Below are positions 8,418-15,466 of a DNA stretch of 47,550 bases, piece by piece (the stretch's first letter is position 1; each line of letters starts with the position of its first letter). The position numbers and the translations under genes were made by a program. The stretch covers positions 1-47,550 of the forward strand of contig CACXVS010000022.1 in assembly GCA_902771155.1 (NCBI GenBank), read 5' to 3'. A model generated the notes under the pieces. It searched no databases and had not been told where the DNA came from. It worked only from the letters and a program-made list of their open reading frames with translations. This DNA is from an uncultured Prevotellaceae bacterium. GTDB taxonomy: Bacteria; Bacteroidota; Bacteroidia; Bacteroidales; Bacteroidaceae.

Positions 8418-8693
8418 ATGAACGAGACATTTGAGATTTTGCAGCAAGCCCTCCCAGCCATAGAGTCATGGCTCAGGGCGACGGTCAGCGAAGAGGTTAA
8501 CAAGGCCTTGCAAGCAGACAGGGAGAAAAGGCAATATGTGAAGAGGTACACACGCGAGGAAACCGCTGAGATGCTTGGCATATCACTGCCTACGCTCTGG
8601 GCATGGGTTAAGGACGGGAGGATCAACGCTGTGAAGGTCGGAAAAAGGCAGTTTTTCACGGAAGAGGAAATTAACAGAGTCCTTCATAAATAA
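8418..8693 (+). CDS. excisionase-type HTH (HTH_17/MerR-like) protein
   Basis: 91-aa DNA-binding protein. An N-terminal helix (ESWLRATVSEEVNKAL) is followed by a winged helix of the excisionase/HTH_17 kind: RYTREETAEMLGISLPTLWA, then WVKDGRINAVKVGKRQFF and a final helix. In Bacteroidales mobile elements such proteins bend DNA for excision or switch transcription. It is first in an operon with the replication-initiator-like gene (14-nt gap) and has its own near-consensus promoter. The adjacent 11-bp repeats are its most likely target. Confidence 0.85.
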   Translation: MNETFEILQQALPAIESWLRATVSEEVNKALQADREKRQYVKRYTREETAEMLGISLPTLWAWVKDGRINAVKVGKRQFFTEEEINRVLHK

Positions 8694-8706
8694 TTCAGGA
8701 TAGCGT

Positions 8707-9486
8707 ATGAATAAGGACGGCTACATTCAGCTCCCCCGATGCATAACGGATGAAGAGGACTATTTCAGAGACCGATTCACAAGAACTCAGGCATACATAG
8801 ACCTCTTTTTCCTCGCGGCATGGAAGGAAAGGACTTTTCTTATTAGGGGTAACGAGGTTACGGTTAATCGCGGTCAGGTGGCTATGTCTGAGAATAATCT
8901 CGCAGTCCGCTGGGGGTGGTCACGCAACACAGTAAGAAAGTTTTTAGATGAACTCAAAAAAGGGGGTAAAATTGAACATCAGAAAAGCCGCATTATTAAC
9001 GTGATTACGCTAAAATATTATTTTCAGCTTGAACAACAGAATGAACAACAGAATGAACAACAGAATGAACAACCTATAATAAATAATAATAAGGTAAAAG
9101 AATATAAAAAGGATAGTAAACTATCCCAAAAAGATTTTTCCAAGATAATAGCACCTGATTTCGTGGCTATGGACTTTGCCGACATTTACCTCGAATGGAT
9201 GAGGTACAGGCATGAGATCGGAAAACCATTCAAGTCTGACACAGGTCGCAAACGCTTCTACAACTTACTCGTGAAACTCTCAGGAGGCGATCCCGAAAAA
9301 GCACGCCTCATCATACAACAGTCAGAGGCTAACGAATATACAGGAATTTTTGAACTTAAACAGGATAACAACTATGGCAATACAAACAGCAGGCAAAATC
9401 ATAGGCCAACTCCAGATGACAACATCGCAGATGCCCAGAAAGAGACAATCGAATACGTGCAGTCAGTTGTCAAGTCTGCAAATTAA
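8707..9486 (+). CDS. replication-initiator-like protein (winged helix + DnaD-like C-terminus)
   Basis: 259 aa. The N-terminal half (YIQLPRCITDEEDYFRDRFT, then GQVAMSENNLAVRWGWSRNT) is the winged-helix type seen in phage replication proteins of Bacteroidales. A linker of (EQQN) repeats encoded by 12-bp units (9031-9073) leads to a C-terminal helical part (LEWMRYRHEIGKPFKSDTGR, then SGGDPEKARLIIQQSEAN) resembling DnaD/replisome-organiser tails. Its inferred role is to open the element's origin or load the host helicase. It follows the excisionase gene directly, and its 3' end overlaps the next gene. Family placement is by motif feel, not a search. Confidence 0.6.
   Translation: MNKDGYIQLPRCITDEEDYFRDRFTRTQAYIDLFFLAAWKERTFLIRGNEVTVNRGQVAMSENNLAVRWGWSRNTVRKFLDELKKGGKIEHQKSRIINVITLKYYFQLEQQNEQQNEQQNEQPIINNNKVKEYKKDSKLSQKDFSKIIAPDFVAMDFADIYLEWMRYRHEIGKPFKSDTGRKRFYNLLVKLSGGDPEKARLIIQQSEANEYTGIFELKQDNNYGNTNSRQNHRPTPDDNIADAQKETIEYVQSVVKSAN
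9031..9073 (+). repeat. 12-bp in-frame tandem repeat
   Basis: GAACAACAGAAT is repeated three times (9031-9066) plus a 7-bp partial copy, encoding an EQQN linker between the two domains of the replication-like protein. Slippage here would change linker length without a frameshift. Confidence 0.85.
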
Positions 9487-10123
9487 AACGTGCTCACTTT
9501 TCAAGCAGAGACACCCCACATTCCAAAGCGTGGTCAACGCATACGGAGCAGACAAGTGGGACTATGTACTTGAGAATATCGTCGCCGCAGTCAACTCACC
9601 AGCACCGACACTCTCACAACTCGACAACATCTATGAGACTGACGGAGCTGGTAAGGCATTATTCCGCATACAACTTACGGCATACTATACAATGATAGAA
9701 CGCTCAGGAAAACCTATGAACCAACAGGCCGCAGACCTCGCAGCACGCCAGTTCATGGGTAGGTACGGGAAAATATGCACACCCCAGATGCTTCTGGCCT
9801 ACTTCGCCAACTACAGCGAGTTTAAAGGAACACTCAGAGACTTCGATACGGAGGATATCATACAACAGTTCGGAAAGAAATTCGTCAAGTGGTGGGGCGA
9901 CAAGACAAGCCAATACTATAACGCAACGGATAACGATGTGCAAGAGGACTCCAATAGCACGAAGGGAAAGGATGCAGTCGTGGAACTCGTAGCCGAATGG
10001 TTCAAAAACGGAGAATCCGAAAGCGACATTAAAAACCCAAATAAACACGGCCTATCCAAATACGGGGTAATCACCGACGAGGTGATCCAGAAAGCGAAGG
10101 ATCTGGCTATAAATACGTATTGA
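9431..10123 (+). CDS. unknown replication-region protein
   Basis: About 230 aa from the ATG at 9431; ATGs at 9374 and 9416 are also in frame. The start is uncertain because all overlap the end of the previous gene, and the convincing protein character begins near HPTFQSVVNAYG (9512). It is soluble, with conserved-looking segments ADKWDYVLENIVAAV and QQAADLAARQFMGRYGKICT and an acidic end. No family recognised with confidence. Its position directly after the replication-like gene, with overlap, suggests a joint role in replication, for example as a loader or accessory protein. This is inference. Confidence 0.6.
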   Translation: MPRKRQSNTCSQLSSLQIKTCSLFKQRHPTFQSVVNAYGADKWDYVLENIVAAVNSPAPTLSQLDNIYETDGAGKALFRIQLTAYYTMIERSGKPMNQQAADLAARQFMGRYGKICTPQMLLAYFANYSEFKGTLRDFDTEDIIQQFGKKFVKWWGDKTSQYYNATDNDVQEDSNSTKGKDAVVELVAEWFKNGESESDIKNPNKHGLSKYGVITDEVIQKAKDLAINTY

Positions 10124-10420
10124 CTACTTTAATGACTACTTTGGTATGAGGAATAAGTCAAAAACAACTCAGATAAGCAGAAATAAGCAACACACCTGAA
10201 AATGAGATAAAAGCAAAAATACAAGCTCTAAGCATATATAGAAAACAGAAAATGAGTAAATCGGATTTCTTTACAAAAGCAAGAAAATGAGTCAAAGATA
10301 TAAAAAGATGTTCAAGACATCAGTAACGTAAATGTTGAAATGCGCAAAGAAGATAAAAGGTTTATTTCGGCGCGCAAAGGAGAAAAAACGCTATTTTTTA
10401 CTATTTTTAATAATTGAGGT
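10124..10420. other. purine-rich intergenic stretch with micro-ORF chain
   Basis: A 297-bp A-rich gap. TGACTACTTT is repeated at its left edge, AAAATGAG occurs three times, and GCGCAAAG-AGA-type purine runs occur near the right end. A 12-codon (10252-10290) and a 14-codon (10287-10331) reading frame overlap by ATGA, and a basic, hydrophobic 52-codon frame (10332-10490) follows and runs into the next gene out of frame. None can be proven. No consensus promoter seen. Confidence 0.35.
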
Positions 10421-11170
10421 ATGGCATCAAATTATAAGAAAAAGAAAAGGGATTTATCGGTTAATGACAGAATCGCTTTGTGCGGCGTAGCTGTTATGGG
10501 TAAGGATTACGCTCTGGAAGCTTACAGAATGAGCCATAACGTAAAGACAGAAAACCAATCAAGTCTTGGGCAAATGGTTTCGCGCTGGCTCAACAGTAAC
10601 AAGGCTATAGAATTTCTAAACGAGATTAAGCAACTCTATGCAGATACCCTACTAGCAAATGCAGACGAAGGCGAAGAGCTGAGCGAAAGACAGCTAACAC
10701 GAATTATTGAGCGCGGTATCGTCTCGGAGAAAGATGCGAAGAAACAGGCCGATATGAGCCTTAAACTTATGGCGTGGCGCAAAGATACTCAGGAGGGTAA
10801 TGAGAAAAAATCAAAAGCAAACTATTACCTTCCTGTTGTTTCCAGCTGCAAGGCCTGTAAGATAATGGGCTTTTTCCTTGAGATGAACAGGTGCAAAGAA
10901 ATTACAGATCAGACATTCGAACAAATTGCGAGTATGAGGATAGATCTGGAACTGAGGAAGGCACGCGAACACCAAGCCGCATCCCGTGAACGTATAAAAA
11001 ACGGAATCCCAAAAAGTGGTGATGATAACGAATCGGATGCTATTGGCCGGATGTTCTCGAATCTACTTACTTGGGATGATGTTCTTGACATATACGACTA
11101 TTTCAGAAGAATGCAGTCGGGGAATAGTGACAGCGTACCCCATTGGAAAGAGAAAAAAACAAGAAAGTAA
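10421..11170 (+). CDS. terminase-small-subunit-like DNA-binding protein
   Basis: 249 aa. The N-terminus (LSVNDRIALCGVAVMGKDYA, then AYRMSHN, then MVSRWLNSNKAIEFLNEIK) has the layout of the small-terminase helix-turn-helix: a leading helix, an A-Y-R turn, and a helix where an adjacent site is skipped. A central segment contains a CKAC motif, and a charged helical tail follows. In autonomous phages TerS is followed by the large subunit; here it is not. A lone TerS-like gene is a hallmark of PICI-type satellites, which use it to redirect a helper's packaging motor. An alternative is another type of HTH regulator. Upstream is a purine-rich gap; downstream genes are close. Confidence 0.45.
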   Translation: MASNYKKKKRDLSVNDRIALCGVAVMGKDYALEAYRMSHNVKTENQSSLGQMVSRWLNSNKAIEFLNEIKQLYADTLLANADEGEELSERQLTRIIERGIVSEKDAKKQADMSLKLMAWRKDTQEGNEKKSKANYYLPVVSSCKACKIMGFFLEMNRCKEITDQTFEQIASMRIDLELRKAREHQAASRERIKNGIPKSGDDNESDAIGRMFSNLLTWDDVLDIYDYFRRMQSGNSDSVPHWKEKKTRK

Positions 11171-11195
11171 GTTTAACTTTAAAAATGTATTTGAT

Positions 11196-11405
11196 ATGAT
11201 TATGATTACAGACAAACAGTTGTACGCCTTCACTCAGTTCATGGGCGACACAATCAGCAAAGACTTTGAAAAGAACGATTTGATTTCACAAACTGGTTGT
11301 TATTTCGGTGTGTGTCCGAAAGAGGCGATGGAATTAGTTACCAGATGCGAGGATTTGGAATACATTGAGCGCACTGATGGCGGTTATATGATAAGGACAA
11401 CGTGA
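11196..11405 (+). CDS. small unknown protein (69 aa)
   Basis: The frame from ATG 11196 gives a 69-aa acidic protein whose end (LEYIERTDGGYMIRTT) resembles the wing of a small winged-helix domain. The start is placed here because it lies 25 nt past the TerS-like gene, and earlier in-frame codons overlap that gene. The stop overlaps the start of the next small gene by GTGA, indicating translational coupling. Function unknown. Confidence 0.55.
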   Translation: MIMITDKQLYAFTQFMGDTISKDFEKNDLISQTGCYFGVCPKEAMELVTRCEDLEYIERTDGGYMIRTT

Positions 11406-11560
11406 AATGTATTGAGTGCGACTATATGGCTTGTAAGGTCTTTACCTGTAAAACAGAGATCTGGACGGGCTACTGCATAAACAAACGAAGCCCTCTATAT
11501 CACACAAACGTAACAGGCAATAATAGTTGCACGTTCATTACAGAACAAGAAATAATGTAG
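11402..11560 (+). CDS. cysteine-rich microprotein (52 aa)
   Basis: It starts at GTG 11402, overlapping the previous stop as GTGA, and ends at TAG 11558-11560. Six cysteines occur in 52 residues: CIEC, then C11 and C16, then GYC at 25 and NSC at 43. The first four have the spacing of a small zinc-binding knuckle. No family recognised. The overlap with the upstream gene and the dense cysteines argue that it is real. In phages and satellites, small zinc proteins often act as regulators or inhibitors of host or helper functions. Confidence 0.5.
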   Translation: MKCIECDYMACKVFTCKTEIWTGYCINKRSPLYHTNVTGNNSCTFITEQEIM

Positions 11561-11725
11561 ATTGATGATGCACGGTGTTTTGATTAGTAGTATCAAAGAG
11601 CTGGGGAGTGGCTTCTTTTTCGTCTCAACCCTCTCACGTCCGCCTCCCGATCCCGTGGGGTAGTCTTCATCATACAACAGATAGACAGGCAATAAACAGA
11701 GTTTTAACAAAAATATATTTCAGAT

Positions 11726-12097
11726 ATGGAAACAAAGGATATAAAAATGATGCACGATTTCACATCACTAAACGAAGAAATCAACAAGACCGTGCCCGTT
11801 TCAGTAATGGGTAGTTATATACTGCTTGCTAAAAGTCAGCTATTGGATGTAGTTTGCAAGTTTGAGAAAGCTGATGCGGACACTATGCACGATGTATCAT
11901 GTATTAATGGTACACTGTCAATCCTTGAGAGGTGGGTAAATGCAATTTGGTGCGTGGACGTATGCCTTTACGACGATCACCCCGACTGTATCAGGGAAAT
12001 GATAGCAGACGTGGAGAACATGGCAAAGGAGACCGTTAGCCGCTTGCGTGACAGGCTGGAGAAGGTTACGGAAGCCCTGAACAATACAAAAGACTAA
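11726..12097 (+). CDS. unknown 123-aa protein
   Basis: A helical, acidic, soluble protein with four cysteines (VVCKFEKAD, HDVSCING, IWCVDVCLYDDHPDC). The C-terminal helix (MAKETVSRLRDRLEKVTEAL) has a coiled-coil look. No family recognised. It opens a run of five same-strand small genes spaced by 7-28 nt up to 14006. The 165-nt gap before it has no clear consensus promoter; TATATTTC lies near its start. Confidence 0.65.
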   Translation: METKDIKMMHDFTSLNEEINKTVPVSVMGSYILLAKSQLLDVVCKFEKADADTMHDVSCINGTLSILERWVNAIWCVDVCLYDDHPDCIREMIADVENMAKETVSRLRDRLEKVTEALNNTKD

Positions 12098-12109
12098 CAC
12101 AGCAGCATT

Positions 12110-12442
12110 ATGGGAAAGAGTAACACCATACAGAACGATAGCCCCGCCAAAGCCTTAGACTTTGGTAGGGCTTTGGATAACCTCATTATCCCCATACCTG
12201 AGCTGATAGGCTCCTGTGTTGAGGCTAAGGCCGCGCTTGTTGCTCTGCTGGATATGATTAACGACAGCGATGATTTAGAGGTTTTGGAAACGGTTAAATT
12301 TGTATCTTTCACACTCTCTATGTGTGCCGATTTCTTTGGCGATGCTTTAAGCGAAGGTAACGCAAAGCATACAGCCTCAAGAAAGGCGGCATATCTTACA
12401 AAGTTTAGGGAGGTTTTAAACAATATGATGAATAACGGATAA
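12110..12442 (+). CDS. unknown 110-aa protein
   Basis: Entirely helical, with two hydrophobic helices (LIGSCVEAKAALVALLDMIN and VKFVSFTLSMCADFFGDAL). No signal peptide. Size and pattern resemble the neighbouring 12454 gene (repeated ALLD/LE-type helices), so the two may be distant relatives or partners. It lies 12 nt after the previous gene and 11 nt before the next. Function unknown. Confidence 0.6.
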   Translation: MGKSNTIQNDSPAKALDFGRALDNLIIPIPELIGSCVEAKAALVALLDMINDSDDLEVLETVKFVSFTLSMCADFFGDALSEGNAKHTASRKAAYLTKFREVLNNMMNNG

Positions 12443-12453
12443 ATCTAAAAGGT

Positions 12454-12945
12454 ATGTTTGAAATAGTTGGCGATAGTGTGCTGGAGTTGCAGGTCAAGGC
12501 TGCAGAAAGTGAGGCTGCAGAAATGCTTACGGATGAAGACATGGAACCTTCTTCCCGTGTAGATGTATTGCGACAGGTCTTGCAGATGAAAGAGAGGGCG
12601 GCAAATGCCATATTTGAAGAATTGAAGAATACTATAACAAGGCTTTCAGGTAATGGCGTTTCCTCTGTGTCTTTGTTTGAGATTGCTTGCGCCTTCCTGA
12701 AAGCATTGGAGGCCTCAGCGTCCCAAATGGAGGTGTTTGCAAGCGAATTGGCCGGACTGATACACAACACAGACATAGACATAGAAGATTGCTATGTGCG
12801 TATATCGGAGCGTATTGTAAATAATGCTGAGAATCTGATAAAGCCATTAAAAGAGAGTAAGGAAAAAGCCGTTTCGGGTGTTGATAGCATGATCTACGCT
12901 GAAATATACGAAACATGGAATAATCTGCAATATAAGCCGATTTAG
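12454..12945 (+). CDS. unknown 163-aa helical protein
   Basis: An acidic helical-bundle protein rich in Ala and Glu (VLELQVKAAESEAAEMLTDE, VLRQVLQMKERAANAIFEEL). Probably a coiled-coil or four-helix protein. No family recognised, no export signal. Part of the five-gene operon-like run between 11726 and 14006. Confidence 0.6.
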   Translation: MFEIVGDSVLELQVKAAESEAAEMLTDEDMEPSSRVDVLRQVLQMKERAANAIFEELKNTITRLSGNGVSSVSLFEIACAFLKALEASASQMEVFASELAGLIHNTDIDIEDCYVRISERIVNNAENLIKPLKESKEKAVSGVDSMIYAEIYETWNNLQYKPI

Positions 12946-12973
12946 TTATTAACATTTTAAATAGAGTAAGACT

Positions 12974-13255
12974 ATGGAAGTAGTTATGTCAATTCAAGAA
13001 AGAAAAAAAGTGGAGGCTTTTAAGTGGGAACACAAAACCAACTTTGAAAGGGAACAGTTTGCGCTTCAATCAGAAGCCGAACGCAAAGGGGAGGTTTTCA
13101 CGCCTTCGGAGTACAATGCAGTAAGTGATGAGGAAGCACTTGCAGCGGTTAGGGCTGGGTGGATATCTGGCTTGGAAAGAAGATTTAACAAGAAGCGTGT
13201 ACAAGATGCATCACGCGGTGTTATCTGGGGGAAACCCTTTAAAACTAATAAATAA
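12974..13255 (+). CDS. unknown 93-aa basic protein
   Basis: Start at ATG 12974 (or the in-frame ATG at 12986). A helical N-terminus (IQERKKVEAFKWEHKTNFER) is followed by a basic C-terminus (ERRFNKKRVQDASRGVIWGK) that could bind nucleic acid. No family recognised. The next gene starts 7 nt after the stop, so the pair is probably co-translated. Confidence 0.6.
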   Translation: MEVVMSIQERKKVEAFKWEHKTNFEREQFALQSEAERKGEVFTPSEYNAVSDEEALAAVRAGWISGLERRFNKKRVQDASRGVIWGKPFKTNK

Positions 13256-13262
13256 GTGAGTT

Positions 13263-14006
13263 ATGGGAAACAAGAAACAAAATAAAGGTGTTGGCCGTGT
13301 CGATTCCTGTATGCCTGAAACCATGTTTTCGGACGTTATGGCAGATCAGGCACGTATGGCCATTGACGATGCCATTTCAGATCTACATTTTGCCGTTTTG
13401 GACTTGCGGAGTGCTGGTGTTCCTATAGAGACGGTGAAGGACTTGAACAGCATAACAAGAGAGGGAATTAAGGAACAGCTTGAAAAAGACAAAGAGGCCT
13501 ACTTTAAGAATTTGCGCTTTGTTCCGGCTGGACTCAGGAGACAGGTAAACAAAGAGTTTTCCGAAATGGAGGCTACTTTACTCCCGCTTGCGAACAATCT
13601 TGTGAATGCGCGGAAAAAAGTCCAAATCCCTTACAGCCTGAGCATCCAAGAAACCTACAAAACTGGGGAGTATTGCATCAAGTGTGACAAGAAAGATTTG
13701 GAGGACTACGTAAACAAGGCGGCTACTATCGCAATATTGCCAGAGTATCGGGAATACTATAAGTATATTGAAGGACTTTGTGAATCATGGAAGAGGCTAC
13801 AGGAAGAGGCCGAACGATTACACATCGTTAAGCCTAACAGAAACCTCATACTCGATTTGTTGGTGTATGATGATTTTGTAAGGGATGAAGTTACAGGCGA
13901 GAATAAGCCGCAAACCGTAAATATGAGGATCACTCCTGAAAAGATGTTCGAGTTTATACACTCAAATCGTATTAGGATTGAATATGCAGAAGGTTCCGAT
14001 GAGTAA
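13263..14006 (+). CDS. unknown 247-aa protein, last gene before the noncoding region
   Basis: A soluble, mostly helical protein with a basic start (GNKKQNKGVGR), a CIKCDKKDLEDY segment with one Cys pair, and a long charged central helix (YIEGLCESWKRLQEEAERLH). No family recognised. It ends the rightward early operon; a hairpin with a T run follows at 14042. Its nearness to the symmetric 9-bp site array makes it one candidate for the array-binding protein, but there is no recognised DNA-binding motif. Confidence 0.65.
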   Translation: MGNKKQNKGVGRVDSCMPETMFSDVMADQARMAIDDAISDLHFAVLDLRSAGVPIETVKDLNSITREGIKEQLEKDKEAYFKNLRFVPAGLRRQVNKEFSEMEATLLPLANNLVNARKKVQIPYSLSIQETYKTGEYCIKCDKKDLEDYVNKAATIAILPEYREYYKYIEGLCESWKRLQEEAERLHIVKPNRNLILDLLVYDDFVRDEVTGENKPQTVNMRITPEKMFEFIHSNRIRIEYAEGSDE

Positions 14007-14041
14007 CGATATAGTCTGAAACCCTGTTTTATTGCGTTAGG

Positions 14042-14079
14042 GTGTGGCGTGCGTATTGTTGGCGTATCGCCACACTTTT
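14042..14079 (+). terminator. probable terminator of the early operon
   Basis: GTGTGGCG (14042-14049) and CGCCACAC (14068-14075) form a perfect 8-bp stem with an 18-nt loop, followed by TTTT. It starts 35 nt after the last stop of the early operon. Confidence 0.55.
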
Positions 14080-14134
14080 GATTATTGGTGCTAATTGTGT
14101 TTTTTGTGTAACATATACCTTAAGATAGACCAAT

Positions 14135-14150
14135 CCTTTTATATAAAAGG
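14135..14150. repeat. 16-bp AT-rich perfect palindrome
   Basis: CCTTTTATATAAAAGG lies between the two outermost left sites of the 9-bp array. Its AT-richness makes it easy to melt or to bind as a dimer. It has no mirror partner on the right side. Confidence 0.6.
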
Positions 14151-14228
14151 GTTGTGTCGTTGGTATATGCTTTCTATTCATATACCTAATATATACCTAT
14201 CATGTACCTCATCATATACCTCTGATGC

Positions 14229-14246
14229 CAACGCAACTTTGCGTTG
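14229..14246. repeat. central hairpin of the site array
   Basis: CAACGCAA and TTGCGTTG form a perfect 8-bp inverted repeat with a 2-nt loop. Its centre (14237.5) is 3.5 bp from the symmetry centre of the 9-bp site array. No T run follows, so it is not a terminator. Confidence 0.75.
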
Positions 14247-14726
14247 TCATCTTACGAGCAAGGTATATGTTTAGGTATATGTCTGGTATATGATAGGTAT
14301 ATGCTCAAATAACATATACCTCCTTAAAGGTCGTTTATTTATAGAGTTTTCGTAATGCCTAAGGTATATGTTTGTGAAAAACAACATATCCGCCAATTAA
14401 AGATAAACGAATGGGAGTGCCGAAGATTCGGCTGTCTTCCAAATTTACAAGGAGTCTGCATATATAAAGAAGTCATCCATATCCTTTTTTACATACCCAG
14501 AATTTTGGGGATGTCAGGTAAACCATACACACCTTGCAATCGTCGGGATTGGTGTTTAAGTCTTTAGTGCGTAACCAGCGTACTCTGTTGCGTATTGTGG
14601 CGCACTGTTGTACGTGTTAGGGTGTACTATTGTGCGGTTGTATATGGTGTGTTAGTTTGCAATAATATCCGGCTCTCATTTATACAGATCTATTACATTT
14701 ACTCCACAAATTTGAGGGTGTTATTT

Positions 14727-14751
14727 AAAAAGTGTAGCAAAAATGTAGCAA
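14727..14751 (-). repeat. 25-bp repeat, internal inverted copy
   Basis: On the minus strand this reads TTGCTACATT then TTTGCTACACTTTTT, a third copy of the paired unit found beside attL and attR. It may be an internal integrase-binding site used for looping or regulation. Confidence 0.55.
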
Positions 14752-15092
14752 CAAAGATGCTACTAAGATGGTCGTATTTGTGAAAATGCCGATAAATAAA
14801 GGTGTTTTAAGTAATAATGCTACGGTTGGACTCCAACTAACGACACCTTTTAAGCCGCTTATGATATCAATCTTGGCATTTTGGCAATACTCAGGTTTTA
14901 ATATCGTGGAAAGTTAGCGGGGTAAATATTACATTCAGCCCGAAAAGATTGCCAATAGAGCCGTATTTTATCATATCCTTTTGATTATACCCTTAAACAC
15001 TTTTGCGGGCATACAGGCAAAATGAGTGCGTTATATGAGGATTGGGAGTAAACGTGCCAGAGGGTTGCAAGAGGCGCACATATTACTTTATA

Positions 15093-15108
15093 CCCCCTCC
15101 CCCCCCCC
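15093..15108. repeat. poly-C tract (C5-T-C10)
   Basis: C5, T, C10 in otherwise A/T-rich sequence. The minus strand is a run of G that could form a quadruplex. Homopolymers of this length are prone to slippage and to sequencing error. Confidence 0.7.
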
Positions 15109-15214
15109 TGGGCTTCTGATGGGCGCATTCATTCCCGCTAAAAATTTTTTTTCTCTCATTTTCGTATTAACTTTTGCAGGCTCATATTCAACGATGGAAA
15201 TTCAGGTGTTTATG

Positions 15215-15466
15215 TTACGGCTGTTTCGGTTTGGGTTTCGGCCTGAGTACGACAAAGCTGTTATAGCTTGGAATGTGGCTACCTAGGTTCTGGTAGCTTA
15301 CTTTCCCCATGATGTTTTTGTTGAATGCGTGGTGTACTATTACCCTTATTTCTTTCAGGCTGTAACCGCTTTCCATGAGAATGTCGGAAAGTTCTCCCAT
15401 TGTGAAGGTGTCTCGTTGGTACACGTTTCTTATGGAGTTTATGATCTCGGCTGCATCAATTATCAT
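15215..15466 (-). CDS. winged-helix-like regulator, the only leftward gene of the element
   Basis: 83 aa. The segment DAAEIINSIRNVYQRDTFTM, then GELSDILMESGYSLKEIRVI and a helix, reads like a small winged-helix domain, with GKVSYQNLGS as a possible wing and a basic proline tail (RPKPKPKQP). It is the only clear gene of the element on the minus strand. It has its own near-consensus promoter (15605-15635) and a ~130-nt leader. That placement is typical of a lysogeny-type repressor or master regulator facing the rightward genes. No family is recognised beyond the fold impression. Confidence 0.6.
   Translation of the reverse strand: MIIDAAEIINSIRNVYQRDTFTMGELSDILMESGYSLKEIRVIVHHAFNKNIMGKVSYQNLGSHIPSYNSFVVLRPKPKPKQP

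Larger units (their letters stand above)
14112..14370. repeat. mirror-symmetric array of twelve 9-bp sites
   Basis: CATATACCT, or near-copies, lie at 14112, 14179, 14190, 14201, 14213 and 14313; the complement AGGTATATG, or near-copies, at 14161, 14261, 14273, 14284, 14295 and 14362 (first base of each). Eight are exact and four have one change. Each forward site has a reverse partner at the same distance from 14241: six of six pairs are exact to the base. The two inner groups of four are spaced 11, 11 and 12 bp, about one helical turn. This is the layout of an iteron origin, a partition site, a terminase or cos site, or a cooperative operator. Confidence 0.9.
14371..15214. other. noncoding stretch of the element
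   Basis: No convincing gene. It holds a G/T-rich patch (about 14570-14650) with repeats of GCGTATTGT, also seen near 14051, and GTGTACTATTGTGCG-like units; the internal 25-bp repeat (14727-14751) followed by a GTAGCA/TGCTAC hairpin; a GTTGG-ACT-CCAAC hairpin near 14825; a poly-C tract (15093-15108); and TAACTTTTG near 15168, which resembles a promoter. A 70-codon frame at 14355-14567 starts inside the site array and is not credible. Confidence 0.5.

Noticed and set aside
10332..10490. Basic, hydrophobic 52-codon frame
   Set aside because: Overlaps the TerS-like gene by 70 nt in another frame, and its hydrophobic part comes from an A/T-rich untranslated stretch; only noted as a possibility.
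11565..11663. 32-codon frame after the cysteine-rich gene
   Set aside because: Too short, no coupling or motif; may be chance.
8418..13255. Conjugative element (ICE) interpretation
   Set aside because: No relaxase, coupling protein or tra genes are seen, whereas tape measure and gp10-like genes point to a phage origin.
14355..14567. 70-codon rightward frame
   Set aside because: Starts inside the symmetric site array, has no promoter or protein character, and lies in otherwise noncoding DNA.
14825..14837. GTTGG-ACT-CCAAC, resembling a tRNA T-arm or second att site
   Set aside because: Only a 5-bp hairpin with a 3-nt loop; no acceptor or anticodon arm, and it does not match the 22-bp att core.
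14042..15214. CRISPR array
   Set aside because: The 9-bp sites are too short, occur in both orientations and lack spacer-length regularity; no cas gene is present.
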